From the NCBI RefSeq assembly GCF_023715705.1, contig NZ_JAMBOS010000026.1, positions 1-58,447 on the forward strand: a stretch of DNA of 58,447 nt, in the 5' to 3' direction. The stretch is from Halalkalibacter oceani (GTDB taxonomy: Bacteria; Bacillota; Bacilli; Bacillales; Bacillaceae_D). Of the stretch, positions 24,755-33,766 are shown piece by piece (the stretch's first letter is position 1; each line of letters starts with the position of its first letter). The notes under the pieces were generated by a model. It was not told where the DNA came from. It ran no database searches and saw nothing but the letters and a program-made list of their open reading frames with translations. The position numbers and the translations under genes are program-made.

Positions 24755-26902
24755 ATGAAGAAAAAGATCGTATTTGGGATTTCTGCCCTGCTGGCAATGG
24801 TTCTTCTGGCTCTTATTATTTATCTTATTGTTATTTTGGCAGGTCAGTATGTCGTCAACGATCAAAGTCTTGTTATGAAAACGACGACCTCCCTCGTTGA
24901 TCAGGAAGGACATCTGCTGACCCAGCTTTTTATCGAGAATCGTGAGCTTGTCTCAATCGAGGAAATTCCCGAGCATGTGCAGCAGGCATTTATCGCGATT
25001 GAGGATACACGCTTTCGTGAACATTTGGGAATCGATTTCCGCTCCATCGGCCGCGCTCTTTACCGGGATATCCTTGCCGGAGCGAAGGTGGAAGGCGGGA
25101 GTACGATTACGCAGCAATTGGCGAAAAATGCCTTTTTGTCAAACGAGAAAACGTGGCTTCGCAAAACAAAGGAAGTGTTAATTGCGATGAGCCTCGAACG
25201 GCAGTACAGTAAGGACGAGATTTTGGAAATGTATTTAAACCGTATTTATTTCGGTCATGGGGCCTACGGCATTCAGGCTGCTTCAAAGCTGTATTTCAAC
25301 AAGCCTGTCACTGAATTGACGGTTGATGAAGGGGCGCTGCTCGCCGGGCTTCCGAAAGCGCCGAACTCCTATTCGCCGCTTGTCGATCCGGAGAGAAGCA
25401 AGCAGCGGCGTGACCTCGTTCTGACGGTGATGGAACGTCAAGGCTATATCAATGCTGAGGAAGCAGTCCGGCTGCAAGGGCGGACAGTAGCGGCTGATCA
25501 TAACAGCATCTCGGAAAACGAGGCGTATTTAACCTATATTGATATGGTGTTGAATGAGGCTGAAGAGCGCTATCAATTAACGAACGAAGAGGTGCTTGAA
25601 GGCGGCTATACGATCGTTGTGCCGATGAACCGTCACGTTCAGGAAGCCGCTTATCAAAAGGTCAGGGAAGACCGTTTTTTCCCAGAAGGAAATGAGGATG
25701 CAGAAGCGGCGTTTGTCCTGATCGATACAGACACCGGCGGGGTTCTTGCCGTCCAGGGAGGGCGCGAATATGTCAGAAAAGGCTTAAACCGGGTCAATGT
25801 GAAGCGGCAGCCGGGCTCGGCTTTAAAGCCATTATCTGTGTTCGCGCCGGCGCTGGAAACAGGCATTTATCATCCTTATTCGTTATTGAAGGATGAGCTG
25901 GTTGAATATGATGGCGGCTACACACCGCGTAATTATCAAAATGAATACGCGGGCAACCGGACGATGTATGAGGCGTTGACGCATTCTGTCAATGCGCCGG
26001 CGGTCTGGCTGTTAAATGAAATTGGCATTGATCAGGCGTTGCCATTGCTAAAGCAATTTGGTCTTGAGCTGCCTGACCGGGGACTGGCGATAGCGCTCGG
26101 CGGCTTGCAGGAAGGCGTGACGCCGCTTGAGCTGACCACTGCCTATCGCGTATTTGCCGACGAAGGAAAGCGGGTCGAGCCTTATTTTATTCAGGCAATC
26201 TATGATCGGAATGGACATAAAATCGGCGAAGCTCCCGTCGAGGAAGAGGCAGTCGTTTCCCCGCAAACAGCCTGGTATATGACGAGAATGCTTGAATCCG
26301 TAGTCAAGGAGGGCACAGGAACAAATGGTACGGTCAATAGCCCGCTGGCCGGCAAGACCGGAACGACGACCTATCCGGATGTTGAAGGGGCGACGATGGA
26401 TGCCTGGTTTGTCGGCTATACGCCGACCGTAGTCGGAGCGGCATGGATGGGCTATGATGTCACATCGACCGACCATTATCTGCGCGGAGGGAGCAGCTAT
26501 CCGACTGTTTTGTTTAAGGAAATTATTAATGAGCTTCCTGGTGAGATGCGCGAGGTTGCATTTGAAAAGCCAATGGAGGTTCAGGAGCTCGACCCACCTG
26601 TCGATTTGCCGGTAATAGATGATTTGGAAGCGACGATGGCAATGGGAGGCCGTGGGATGATGAGCGTTCAGCTGCTCTGGTCGGCACCGGCTGATGAGCG
26701 AATCTATTATCAAATTTACGAGGTGGATGGCGGCGAGCGGACAAGGATTGCAACGGTCGTGAACGAGAATCATTATTTTATCGGCTCCCTTAATCCATTC
26801 TCAAATAAACGCTATCAGATTGTTCCTTATGATTCCACGACGGAGCAGACCGGACAGCCGTCTAATATCGCTGACGTCCACTTCCGCTTCGGCTTTCATT
26901 AG
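24755..26902 (+). CDS. pbpF: Class A penicillin-binding protein PbpF
   Basis: The 715-residue bifunctional murein synthase has one N-terminal membrane anchor (about 5-30). The glycosyltransferase-51 domain (about 60-235) has EDTRFREHLGID, GGSTITQQLAKN and LNRIYFGHGAYGI. The transpeptidase domain (about 320-590) has the catalytic Ser in RQPGSALKPLSVF (SxxK), SVN and KTGTT. A C-terminal extension with a fibronectin-III-like beta domain (about 620-715) follows. It polymerises and cross-links peptidoglycan outside the membrane. As in B. subtilis, it is upstream of hemEHY; ykuI is interposed here. Confidence 0.92.
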   Translation: MKKKIVFGISALLAMVLLALIIYLIVILAGQYVVNDQSLVMKTTTSLVDQEGHLLTQLFIENRELVSIEEIPEHVQQAFIAIEDTRFREHLGIDFRSIGRALYRDILAGAKVEGGSTITQQLAKNAFLSNEKTWLRKTKEVLIAMSLERQYSKDEILEMYLNRIYFGHGAYGIQAASKLYFNKPVTELTVDEGALLAGLPKAPNSYSPLVDPERSKQRRDLVLTVMERQGYINAEEAVRLQGRTVAADHNSISENEAYLTYIDMVLNEAEERYQLTNEEVLEGGYTIVVPMNRHVQEAAYQKVREDRFFPEGNEDAEAAFVLIDTDTGGVLAVQGGREYVRKGLNRVNVKRQPGSALKPLSVFAPALETGIYHPYSLLKDELVEYDGGYTPRNYQNEYAGNRTMYEALTHSVNAPAVWLLNEIGIDQALPLLKQFGLELPDRGLAIALGGLQEGVTPLELTTAYRVFADEGKRVEPYFIQAIYDRNGHKIGEAPVEEEAVVSPQTAWYMTRMLESVVKEGTGTNGTVNSPLAGKTGTTTYPDVEGATMDAWFVGYTPTVVGAAWMGYDVTSTDHYLRGGSSYPTVLFKEIINELPGEMREVAFEKPMEVQELDPPVDLPVIDDLEATMAMGGRGMMSVQLLWSAPADERIYYQIYEVDGGERTRIATVVNENHYFIGSLNPFSNKRYQIVPYDSTTEQTGQPSNIADVHFRFGFH

Positions 26903-27030
26903 CAGCGGGTAAGGGGTGCCGGGAGAGGAAGGAGGAACCTCATTCGCTATTAGCGGTCAAAAGGGGATTTACCCACTATTTTTGCCTGGGAACGGAATCT
27001 CGTTCCTGTTGTCCACTTCAGACGAGAAAG

Positions 27031-27679
27031 CGGCCTAGTGACAGGCTTTTTTGGTATAAGTATTGTCCCGATCCAGAGCTTCAAACCCGCTCTCGTAATG
27101 GGGGGGCACGCTTTCCGCAGGAGGGCGTTGAACGAACCGAACCGGCACGCCGGTGGATTTCAACCTGCCCTTCTCTCCTACAGGAGTCGGCCCTCCCATC
27201 CCGTCCGCTTTTTCTAGTGGGATACTTGGGATACCATGAATACAGCTCCAATTCGCGTGTGTGTCAGAACTGGCCAGTGCTTTCCCGATGAACCAAAAAC
27301 AAAGACCATAAGAAGCTGATCTTAGTGAAGGGGCTCGAAAAAAATTCCATGCAGGCGATGCTTGGTTTTGCTGCCATGTAGCCGGAAAACCATACGAAAA
27401 ATGCAAAACAGGCTGGGCCATAACTACTGTGTTTACCTGAATGTCTAACAAAGCACTATCATTAGTGGATGAAATAGACGAAGACTCCTGCGGGAGAAAA
27501 AGCAACGGTGAGACCCCACAGGGCGGTAGCCCGAGGAGGCTCACCAGCTTCCCGCGGAAAGCGAAGTCTATTTCAGGAGCGACGGATTCCCCTCTTTTCA
27601 TTTGTTCGGATAGTCATATAGAAAATACTTTTGACCCAGCTTCGATTTGTCTACGGTCTGAAGCGGCCTAGTGACAGGC
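27031..27679 (-). repeat. Large intergenic repeat element flanked by 16-bp direct repeats
   Basis: CGGCCTAGTGACAGGC occurs at 27031-27046 and again at 27664-27679. Between them lies a GC-rich element, read on the minus strand. It begins GGGTCAAAAGTATTTTC with GACTATCCGAACAAATG. A palindromic block follows, spanning TAGACTTCGCTTTCCGCGGG to CTCCCGCAGGAGTCTTCG, then about 300 bases of plain sequence. A second block resembles the first (GACTCCTGTAGGAG to CCTGCGGAAAGCG), and it ends near CGGGACAATACTTATACC. Blocks of the type GACTCCTGCGGGAG with CCGCGGAAAGCG are, from memory, common intergenic repeats in Bacillaceae. A long minus-strand ORF across it is judged spurious. Confidence 0.7.
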
Positions 27680-28903
27680 CGCTTTGTTTTCGTTGTCCGC
27701 CAGAGGGAGGGTAATGTCGATAAATAGGTACGTGTCCTCACATACGGGGTAGGAGAAGGTTTGAATCATCTCGTTTGGGTCGTGATCGGTATAGGGCTCA
27801 GACAGTATGCCCCTTTGATTCAGCTCCATCTGAACGATGTTTTTCAGAAAATAGGGCCGCCAGCTCCAGTTTTTTTTCCGGTAATGGTGGAACACGGTCC
27901 ATTCTCCGCGTGATTGGCGCTGATGATTACCGGAAAGCTGATAGCCAAGCCGGTTGCACACATAAGCGCGGAAGCAGTGGTCCGGAAGAGTGGAGCAAAT
28001 GCTTTCCACATATTGATCATAATCGGCTGAGAAAGGGGTGGCTGGCAGCGTTTGCTCCAGGAGGTGATTCAGCTCTTCCTCAAAGGAATAATGCTTTTTT
28101 TGCCGGTCTATTTCCGCCTGAATCATTTTTTCCAGCTGGTTATGGAGGTTCTCAACAGAACTGACAGCTTCAATCAAAGTAGGCTGTGGCTTCGAAAAAA
28201 GAAATCCCTGATAGTATTGAGCGCCGTTTCTCCAGGCATTTTCGAGTAAATCAAGTGTTTCAATCCCTTCAAAAAGCAGCTGGGCGCCAAGTCGCTGGGA
28301 GAGAATGGAGAGGGCATGAAGAACGTCACGATGCGACTGGCTGTCGGCGCTTTTTTTGACCAGGTTTAAATCGACCTTCATTATATGCGGATGAAGCAGG
28401 GCGACGCGTTCGAGGTTGCTGAACCCTTTTCCTAAATCATCGACGGCGATTCTGCAACCAAGCTGGCGATATTTTTGTAAACGCTCTAAAAAAGCGGAAA
28501 CATTCGCGGAAAAATCCGTTTCTGTGATTTCCAGCACAAACTGAAAAGGCTTGAATTCACGGTTGGTATCAAGCAGAGCGGTCAGCTGCCGATAGAAGAG
28601 CTCGTCCTCTTCTTCTGTGAAAATAGCGGAATCAAGATTGAAAAAGTAGGACTTGCGCAGGCCGGCATGATGATCGATCATTTTTAATGCTTTTGTCCGA
28701 ATGTGACGGTCAACGCGCTGCTTCCTTTCCTTCTCCACCGTTGCCTGATGGAAGAATGGTCCGAGGCTGATAACATGATCTCCACTGCGGTAACGACCTA
28801 ATATTTCATAGCCGACAATCGTCCGCTGATCGGCTCCGACAATCGGCTGAAAGTATGGAAGAATATGCTCTTCGTCATAGATATGTCGCGCTTCTGTCTT
28901 CAT
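27668..28903 (-). CDS. ykuI: EAL-domain protein YkuI
   Basis: The 411-residue protein has an N-terminal EAL domain (about 10-245) followed by a PAS-like YkuI_C domain. Residues of the cyclic-di-GMP phosphodiesterase site are all visible: Glu in YEILGR, Asn in FFNLDSAIF, Glu in LEITETD, Asp-Asp in VDDLGKGFSNL, Lys and Asp in MKVDLNLV, Glu in FEGIET, and Gln in QGFLFSKP. The C-terminal half (SADYDQYVESICSTLP, FRAYVCNRLGYQLSG) matches YkuI_C. The B. subtilis homologue binds cyclic-di-GMP but was reported with little or no hydrolysis. The last codons and stop lie in the AAGCGGCC/GGCCGCTT palindrome shared with the flanking repeat. Confidence 0.88.
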   Translation of the reverse strand: MKTEARHIYDEEHILPYFQPIVGADQRTIVGYEILGRYRSGDHVISLGPFFHQATVEKERKQRVDRHIRTKALKMIDHHAGLRKSYFFNLDSAIFTEEEDELFYRQLTALLDTNREFKPFQFVLEITETDFSANVSAFLERLQKYRQLGCRIAVDDLGKGFSNLERVALLHPHIMKVDLNLVKKSADSQSHRDVLHALSILSQRLGAQLLFEGIETLDLLENAWRNGAQYYQGFLFSKPQPTLIEAVSSVENLHNQLEKMIQAEIDRQKKHYSFEEELNHLLEQTLPATPFSADYDQYVESICSTLPDHCFRAYVCNRLGYQLSGNHQRQSRGEWTVFHHYRKKNWSWRPYFLKNIVQMELNQRGILSEPYTDHDPNEMIQTFSYPVCEDTYLFIDITLPLADNENKAACH

Positions 28904-29184
28904 CGCTCTCCTCCTTGTTCGTTCTTTCTATCCAGATATCTTCATTTTATCAGGTTCGGGCAAAGAGAAGCGGAACTGTGTAGGATTACTTCACAAGGTT
29001 TCAGGTGGCTGACATTCATCAATTTTATGACAGTTTGCCAAGATGGCTATACAGGGTCAAATTGGGTCATTATAGTAGTAGGTGCGATGTAATTTATTAA
29101 GAGATTACAGTAAAATAAAGAAGCAGTGATGTGAGTGTTTGAAATCTGTCGCGAAAGACAGAAATGAAGAGAGGGTGTAACAGC

Positions 29185-30222
29185 ATGGAATTTAATGATC
29201 AGTTTTTAAAGGCGTGTCGGGGAGAGGCTCATAGCCATGTGCCGGTCTGGTATATGAGGCAGGCGGGGCGTTCACAGCCAGAATATAGAGAGTTGAAGGA
29301 AAAGTATTCATTGTTTGAGATTACTCATCAGCCGGAACTATGTGCCTATGTCACAAAGCTTCCGGTCGACCAGTATCAAAATGATGCCGCCATATTGTAT
29401 AAGGATATTATGACCCCGCTTCCGGCGATTGGAATTGATGTCGAGATCAAATCCGGCATTGGCCCGGTCATTGCCGATCCGGTGCGTTCGAGGCAGGATG
29501 TGGAACGGCTTGGTGAAATTACGCCCGAAGTCGATGTCCCGTATGTTCTGGAAACGATTAAGCTGCTTCGGACTCAATTAACGGTTCCGCTCATCAGTTT
29601 TGCTGGCGCGCCGTTTACACTGGCAAGCTATATTATTGAAGGTGGGCCTTCAAAAAACTACAATAAAACAAAAGCATTTATGTATGCCGAGCCTGAGGCC
29701 TGGTATTTATTAATGGACAAGCTGGCGGAGATGACGATTACATATGTGAAAGCTCAGGTTGCTGCCGGAGCCCAGGCGATTCAAATTTTTGATTCGTGGG
29801 TCGGGACGCTGAATGTCGCAGATTACCGTACGTTTGTAAAACCGGTGATGAATAAGATTTTTACAGCGCTCAAAGCAGAAAACATTCCTCTTATTATGTT
29901 TGGCGTCGGAGCAAGTCATCTGATCCATGAATGGAATGATCTCCCGCTCGATGTCATCGGTTTGGATTGGCGATTATCGGTGGCTGAAGCGCGCGAGGCC
30001 GGAGTGAAAAAGACGGTGCAGGGGAATCTCGATCCGGCGATTTTGCTTGCACCTTGGGAAGTGATTGAAGAAAGAACGAGAGCGATTCTGGATGAGGGAA
30101 TGAAAAGCCCTAATTTCATTTTTAACCTTGGTCACGGTGTTTTTCCGGAAGTCCAGCCTGAGACACTAAAGCGCTTGACCGCGTTCGTTCATGATTATTC
30201 CGCTAGTAAAATGAAACGTTGA
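29185..30222 (+). CDS. hemE: Uroporphyrinogen decarboxylase HemE
   Basis: I chose ATG 29185 ([14 protein letters not shown]), preceded by AGAGAGGGTG; an ATG 21 bases earlier lies before the ribosome site. The 345-residue enzyme has the signature [15 protein letters not shown] with the essential Arg residues. It also has [37 protein letters not shown] and [13 protein letters not shown]. It removes four carboxyl groups from uroporphyrinogen III to give coproporphyrinogen III in the cytosol. It heads hemEHY, with 11 bases to hemH. Confidence 0.95.
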   Translation: MEFNDQFLKACRGEAHSHVPVWYMRQAGRSQPEYRELKEKYSLFEITHQPELCAYVTKLPVDQYQNDAAILYKDIMTPLPAIGIDVEIKSGIGPVIADPVRSRQDVERLGEITPEVDVPYVLETIKLLRTQLTVPLISFAGAPFTLASYIIEGGPSKNYNKTKAFMYAEPEAWYLLMDKLAEMTITYVKAQVAAGAQAIQIFDSWVGTLNVADYRTFVKPVMNKIFTALKAENIPLIMFGVGASHLIHEWNDLPLDVIGLDWRLSVAEAREAGVKKTVQGNLDPAILLAPWEVIEERTRAILDEGMKSPNFIFNLGHGVFPEVQPETLKRLTAFVHDYSASKMKR

Positions 30223-30233
30223 GGTGAACAAAA

Positions 30234-31166
30234 ATGGCAAAGAAAAAAATAGGCCTGTTAATAATGGCCTATGGAACTCCGAGAACGAAGGAAGAAATCG
30301 AGCCTTACTATACGCATATTCGTCACGGGCGCAAGCCGTCGGCGGAAGCGGTGGCGGAGCTGACTGAGCGCTATGAAGCAATCGGCGGCATCAGCCCACT
30401 TGCAAAAATTACCGAAGATCAGGCGTTAAGCCTGGAAAAGTTCTTAAATGAAAACAGTGACGATATCGAATTTAAAGCCTATCTCGGCTTGAAGCATATT
30501 CAGCCGTTTATTGAAGATGCCGTTGCCGATATGAAAACGGATGGAATCGAGGAGGCGGTCAGCCTTGTTCTTGCTCCTCATTATTCGACGTTCAGTGTGA
30601 AGTCCTACAACAGCCGGGCTGAGCAGGAATCAGAGAGAATCGGCGGACCTCGAATCCGGACGATTGACAGCTGGTACAAAGAGCCGCTCTTTATTGAATA
30701 CTGGGTGACGCAGCTGAAGCAGACGATGGAGCAAATCGCCGATCAGGAAAAAGCATGTGTCGTCTTCTCGGCCCACAGCCTACCGGAAAAAATTCTGGAA
30801 ATGGGCGATCCATACCCTGAGCAGCTTCAGGAAACTGCCGATCTGATCGCAAAGGCAGCCGGAATCCGTCATTATACAATCGGCTGGCAAAGTGAAGGCA
30901 ACACGCCAGACCCGTGGCTCGGACCGGATGTTCAGGATTTAACCCGTGAGCTGTATGGCAAAGACGGCTATACGTCAATTATTTATTGCCCGGTCGGTTT
31001 CGTCGCCGATCATTTAGAAGTGCTGTATGATAACGACTATGAGTGCAAGGTCGTATGTGACGATCTTGGTATCGATTATTTCCGTCCGGAAATGCCGAAT
31101 GCCAAGCCGGAGTTCATTCGCTGTCTCGCAGCCGTTGTGAAGAAAAAGCTTGCAGAGAAAGAGTGA
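30234..31166 (+). CDS. hemH: Coproporphyrin III ferrochelatase HemH (CpfC)
   Basis: The 310-residue enzyme begins [15 protein letters not shown]. It has the catalytic His in [11 protein letters not shown], the [15 protein letters not shown] loop and [16 protein letters not shown] with the second-site Glu. In Gram-positive bacteria it inserts iron into coproporphyrin III as part of the coproporphyrin-dependent haem pathway. Spacing of 11 and 6 bases to its neighbours implies one transcript. Confidence 0.95.
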   Translation: MAKKKIGLLIMAYGTPRTKEEIEPYYTHIRHGRKPSAEAVAELTERYEAIGGISPLAKITEDQALSLEKFLNENSDDIEFKAYLGLKHIQPFIEDAVADMKTDGIEEAVSLVLAPHYSTFSVKSYNSRAEQESERIGGPRIRTIDSWYKEPLFIEYWVTQLKQTMEQIADQEKACVVFSAHSLPEKILEMGDPYPEQLQETADLIAKAAGIRHYTIGWQSEGNTPDPWLGPDVQDLTRELYGKDGYTSIIYCPVGFVADHLEVLYDNDYECKVVCDDLGIDYFRPEMPNAKPEFIRCLAAVVKKKLAEKE

Positions 31167-31172
31167 GAGCAG

Positions 31173-32564
31173 ATGTCAAATGCCGAAAAACGAATCGCTG
31201 TCATTGGTGGTGGAATCACGGGACTTGCGGCAGCCTACCGGCTCGAGCAGGTGGAAGGAATCGAGTATCAGCTCTATGAAAAGACTGACCGCCTTGGAGG
31301 CAAAATTCAAACCGAGCTTGTCGATGGCTTTGTCATAGAGCGCGGTCCGGATTCCTTTCTCGCCCGGAAAGAAAGCATGTCGAGGCTGGCGCGTGAAGTT
31401 GGCATGGAAGGGGAGCTGCTTGCCAATGATACAGGACAGGCTTATGTGCTGAAGGGTGAGCAGCTCTACCCGATTCCAGGTGGCGCTGTGATGGGAATCC
31501 CGACAGAAATCAAGCCGTTTCTCAGCACACCTCTTTTTTCGGCTGCCGGTAAGCTGCGGGCGGCGCGCGATCTTTTCTTATCCCCGACGCTCAAGGCCAA
31601 TGAGGATATTTCATTGGGCCATTTCTTCCGCCGGCGGCTTGGCGATGAAGTGGTTGATCATTTAGTAGAGCCACTTTTGTCGGGAATTTATGCCGGCGAC
31701 TTAAACAAGCTGAGCCTGAAGGCGACCTTTCCGCATTTCCAGCAGCTTGAGCAGAAGCACGGCAGCCTGATTCGGGGAATAAAGGCGACAAGAGCGCCAC
31801 AACCGAAGGCAATGGACAAAAAGTCCAAAGGGATGTTTCTCAGCTTCAGACAGGGGCTGGAGTCATTTGTTCATGCAATTGAACAACAGCTTACTCCAGC
31901 CGCTGTCCGCAAAAATGCCGATATAAGCTTTATCCGCAAAGAAGGGGAGCGCTACCTTATCGGGCTGGCAGATGGAACAATTGAATCATTTGATCATATT
32001 ATTATGACGACTCCGCCGCATGTGACTGCCAGGCTGCTTTCAGCATACCCGTACTTTGATTACTTGCGGGAGATGGAGGCGACAACCGTGGCGACAGTGG
32101 CGCTCGCTTTTAAAGAAGAGGCAGTGAACAATCCCTATGAAGGAACGGGCTTCGTCGTCTCGAAAAAAAGCCCGTATACGATCACAGCATGTACATGGAC
32201 CCATAAGAAGTGGCAGCATTCCGCCCCGCTGGGATACGCGCTTTTGCGTTCCTATGTCGGCCGGCCGGATGATTCTTCGATTGTGGAGCGAAGTGATGAG
32301 GAAATTGTCGAAACCGTCCTTCATGATCTGAAGCAGATTATGGAGATTGAAGGGCAGCCTGAATTTTTTCGAGTGACACGCTGGAGACAATCGATGCCGC
32401 AATATCATGTCGGTCACACATTTAAAATCGCTAAAATCAAAGAAGACGTCGCGCGAAACCTGCCTGGTCTCCACCTATGTGGAGCCGCTTTTGAAGGGGT
32501 TGGCCTGCCGGATTGCATTGATCAAGGAGAAGCCGCGGTCGCACGAATTGTTCAAAATTTGTAA
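31173..32564 (+). CDS. hemY: Coproporphyrinogen III oxidase HemY (CgoX)
   Basis: The 463-residue flavoprotein begins RIAVIGGGITGLAAAYRLE, the FAD-binding dinucleotide fold. It also has ERGPDSFLARK, LVEPLLSGIYAGDLNKLS and the C-terminal FAD contact GVGLPDCIDQGEAA. It oxidises coproporphyrinogen III to coproporphyrin III with oxygen, the step before HemH. Length and motifs are normal for the Firmicute enzyme. Confidence 0.95.
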   Translation: MSNAEKRIAVIGGGITGLAAAYRLEQVEGIEYQLYEKTDRLGGKIQTELVDGFVIERGPDSFLARKESMSRLAREVGMEGELLANDTGQAYVLKGEQLYPIPGGAVMGIPTEIKPFLSTPLFSAAGKLRAARDLFLSPTLKANEDISLGHFFRRRLGDEVVDHLVEPLLSGIYAGDLNKLSLKATFPHFQQLEQKHGSLIRGIKATRAPQPKAMDKKSKGMFLSFRQGLESFVHAIEQQLTPAAVRKNADISFIRKEGERYLIGLADGTIESFDHIIMTTPPHVTARLLSAYPYFDYLREMEATTVATVALAFKEEAVNNPYEGTGFVVSKKSPYTITACTWTHKKWQHSAPLGYALLRSYVGRPDDSSIVERSDEEIVETVLHDLKQIMEIEGQPEFFRVTRWRQSMPQYHVGHTFKIAKIKEDVARNLPGLHLCGAAFEGVGLPDCIDQGEAAVARIVQNL

Positions 32565-32665
32565 TCGATGTGAAAAGCAGCAAAATTCAGTGAAAACAGA
32601 AGATAGATGAAAATGAAAGACGCTTTCATATGGATTGTTATCGCTTTCTTGAAATAATGAAGACT

Positions 32666-32694
32666 TTGCCAAAAGATTACTCCAGTATGATAAT
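32666..32694 (+). promoter_or_regulatory. Likely sigma-A-type promoter
   Basis: TTGCCA (32666-32671) and GATAAT (32689-32694) are separated by 17 bases. It lies upstream of the 28-residue ORF at 32731. An overlapping TATGAT at 32686 has poorer spacing. Confidence 0.5.
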
Positions 32695-32730
32695 AGAAGT
32701 ATCTTAAGCAAAGGAAAGAAGGTTATTTCA

Positions 32731-32817
32731 GTGAAAAAGCTTTTCGCTACAATCAGAGATATTATTACCGAGTATAACGAGCTGCGTGCCCGCGTCGATA
32801 AAATGATGGAAAGATAA
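32731..32817 (+). CDS. Candidate 28-residue amphipathic-helix peptide
   Basis: GTG start with AGAAGG 8 bases upstream. The product begins MKKLFATIRDIITEYNELR and ends with a basic/Met stretch (DKMMER). Hydrophobic residues recur every three to four positions, which suggests a single amphipathic helix that could lie on the membrane or dimerise. The ORF has a plausible promoter upstream (32666) and an intrinsic terminator 14 bases downstream, so it looks like an independent small gene. I do not recognise a family. Confidence 0.5.
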   Translation: MKKLFATIRDIITEYNELRARVDKMMER

Positions 32818-32830
32818 TGACTTAATCTCA

Positions 32831-32868
32831 AAAGCCCTTCTCTGCCTGGTGGTGGAGGAGGGCTTTTT
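32831..32868. terminator. Intrinsic terminator
   Basis: AAAGCCCTTCTC pairs with GAGGAGGGCTTT, followed by a run of T. It serves the small ORF at 32731 and possibly the converging gene at 32893. Confidence 0.75.
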
Positions 32869-32892
32869 TATCATGCAGCAAGGTTGAGAATC

Positions 32893-33372
32893 TTAATCGA
32901 GCGGATCGACCTTTTTGCCGTATTTCAGCAGGTCATAAATCGCCATCGCATCACTCGGATGGTCATCGGAATACCTTGCCGGAAACAAAGAGAAAAAGAC
33001 ATAGTAAATCGAGAAATAGACGAAGTTATAAAAAAAGATATGTGGCGGGAGAATGTCGCTGTGAATCAGCCCATTCACGATGCAGATCGATATAATATTA
33101 AAAAGAGACCCGCCAAGAAAGATCATAATATGAGAGAAGGTTGTATCCTTTTTCAGCTTTTCATACTGGAAAAAGGAGTGCCAAAAATAGATCCGGCGAA
33201 TCTCAAAACAGCCAATTTTACATAACCGTTTCCCTGCACCAAGAGAAAACTGCAATTTGCCGCCGAATAGCCAGACAAAAAAGACATGACCGGCTTGATG
33301 GATTAAGGAGATCAGCGGCAAAATCACGAGTAGCGAAACAAGAAAAATCGGAATATCCGCCAGTGTAAACAT
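32893..33372 (-). CDS. M50-like membrane protein with His-Gln-x-x-His in place of HExxH
   Basis: GGAGGAAAATAG precedes the ATG. The 159-residue protein has four hydrophobic segments. The first contains SLIHQAGHVFFVWLFGG, the position and context of the HEAGH zinc motif of site-2 proteases, but with Gln instead of the catalytic Glu. The last part has YSDDHPSDAMAI, resembling the second metal-site region of M50 proteins. It is short for the family and lacks a PDZ domain. If the Glu is truly absent, it may bind metal or substrate without cutting it. Assignment is by motif only. Confidence 0.6.
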   Translation of the reverse strand: MFTLADIPIFLVSLLVILPLISLIHQAGHVFFVWLFGGKLQFSLGAGKRLCKIGCFEIRRIYFWHSFFQYEKLKKDTTFSHIMIFLGGSLFNIISICIVNGLIHSDILPPHIFFYNFVYFSIYYVFFSLFPARYSDDHPSDAMAIYDLLKYGKKVDPLD

Positions 33373-33482
33373 CTATTTTCCTCCTTTGCTACAATGAACT
33401 GTTATCTTCTATTGCCAACCGTATCCAAAAATAATCTTCTTTTTTTATGGAAAGTTGTAAAATTGAATGGTGTAAACAGAGG

Positions 33483-33509
33483 CGGACCGGCATGGAATGT
33501 GCCGGTCCG
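33483..33509. terminator. Hairpin upstream of the aldo-keto reductase cassette
   Basis: CGGACCGGCA (33483-33492) pairs with TGCCGGTCCG (33500-33509) around TGGAATG, followed by TTTAAAAG. It is probably a terminator remnant at the border between the ordinary chromosome and the AT-richer cassette. Confidence 0.6.
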
Positions 33510-33585
33510 TTTAAAAGACTAAAAAATCGGTATTCATCCTAAAGCGATTGATTTATCCAGTGCCAGTATGTTTGGAGGTTAAAAG

Positions 33586-33702
33586 TTGGTAGAGAAACAA
33601 TCCCTAATAGCAGAAGCTAGTGGAGAACAGTTTATACTAGCATCGATTAGTACACTTTCTGATATTAATTATCCTACTTTTGAGAGGAGGTTTAGACCTT
33701 AA
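33586..33702 (+). CDS. Possible 38-residue ORF or gene remnant
   Basis: TTG start 7 bases after GGAGG. The product begins VEKQSLIAEASGEQFILAS (after the initiator) and ends YPTFERRFRP. An in-frame stop lies directly upstream, so it is not an extension of something longer. Base composition is AT-rich like the following aldo-keto reductase. It may be a small gene or the tail of a lost one; I do not recognise it. Confidence 0.3.
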   Translation: MVEKQSLIAEASGEQFILASISTLSDINYPTFERRFRP

Positions 33703-33766
33703 GATGAACGGTAAAAGATGATAACGGTAAAAAATGATTATGAATGAAATAGGAGGAGAATGACAC

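Noticed and set aside
27035-27601. 188-codon minus-strand ORF across the intergenic repeat
   Set aside because: It runs through the two palindromic blocks, has no ribosome site, no domain pattern and only accidental openness. The element is better explained as a non-coding repeat.
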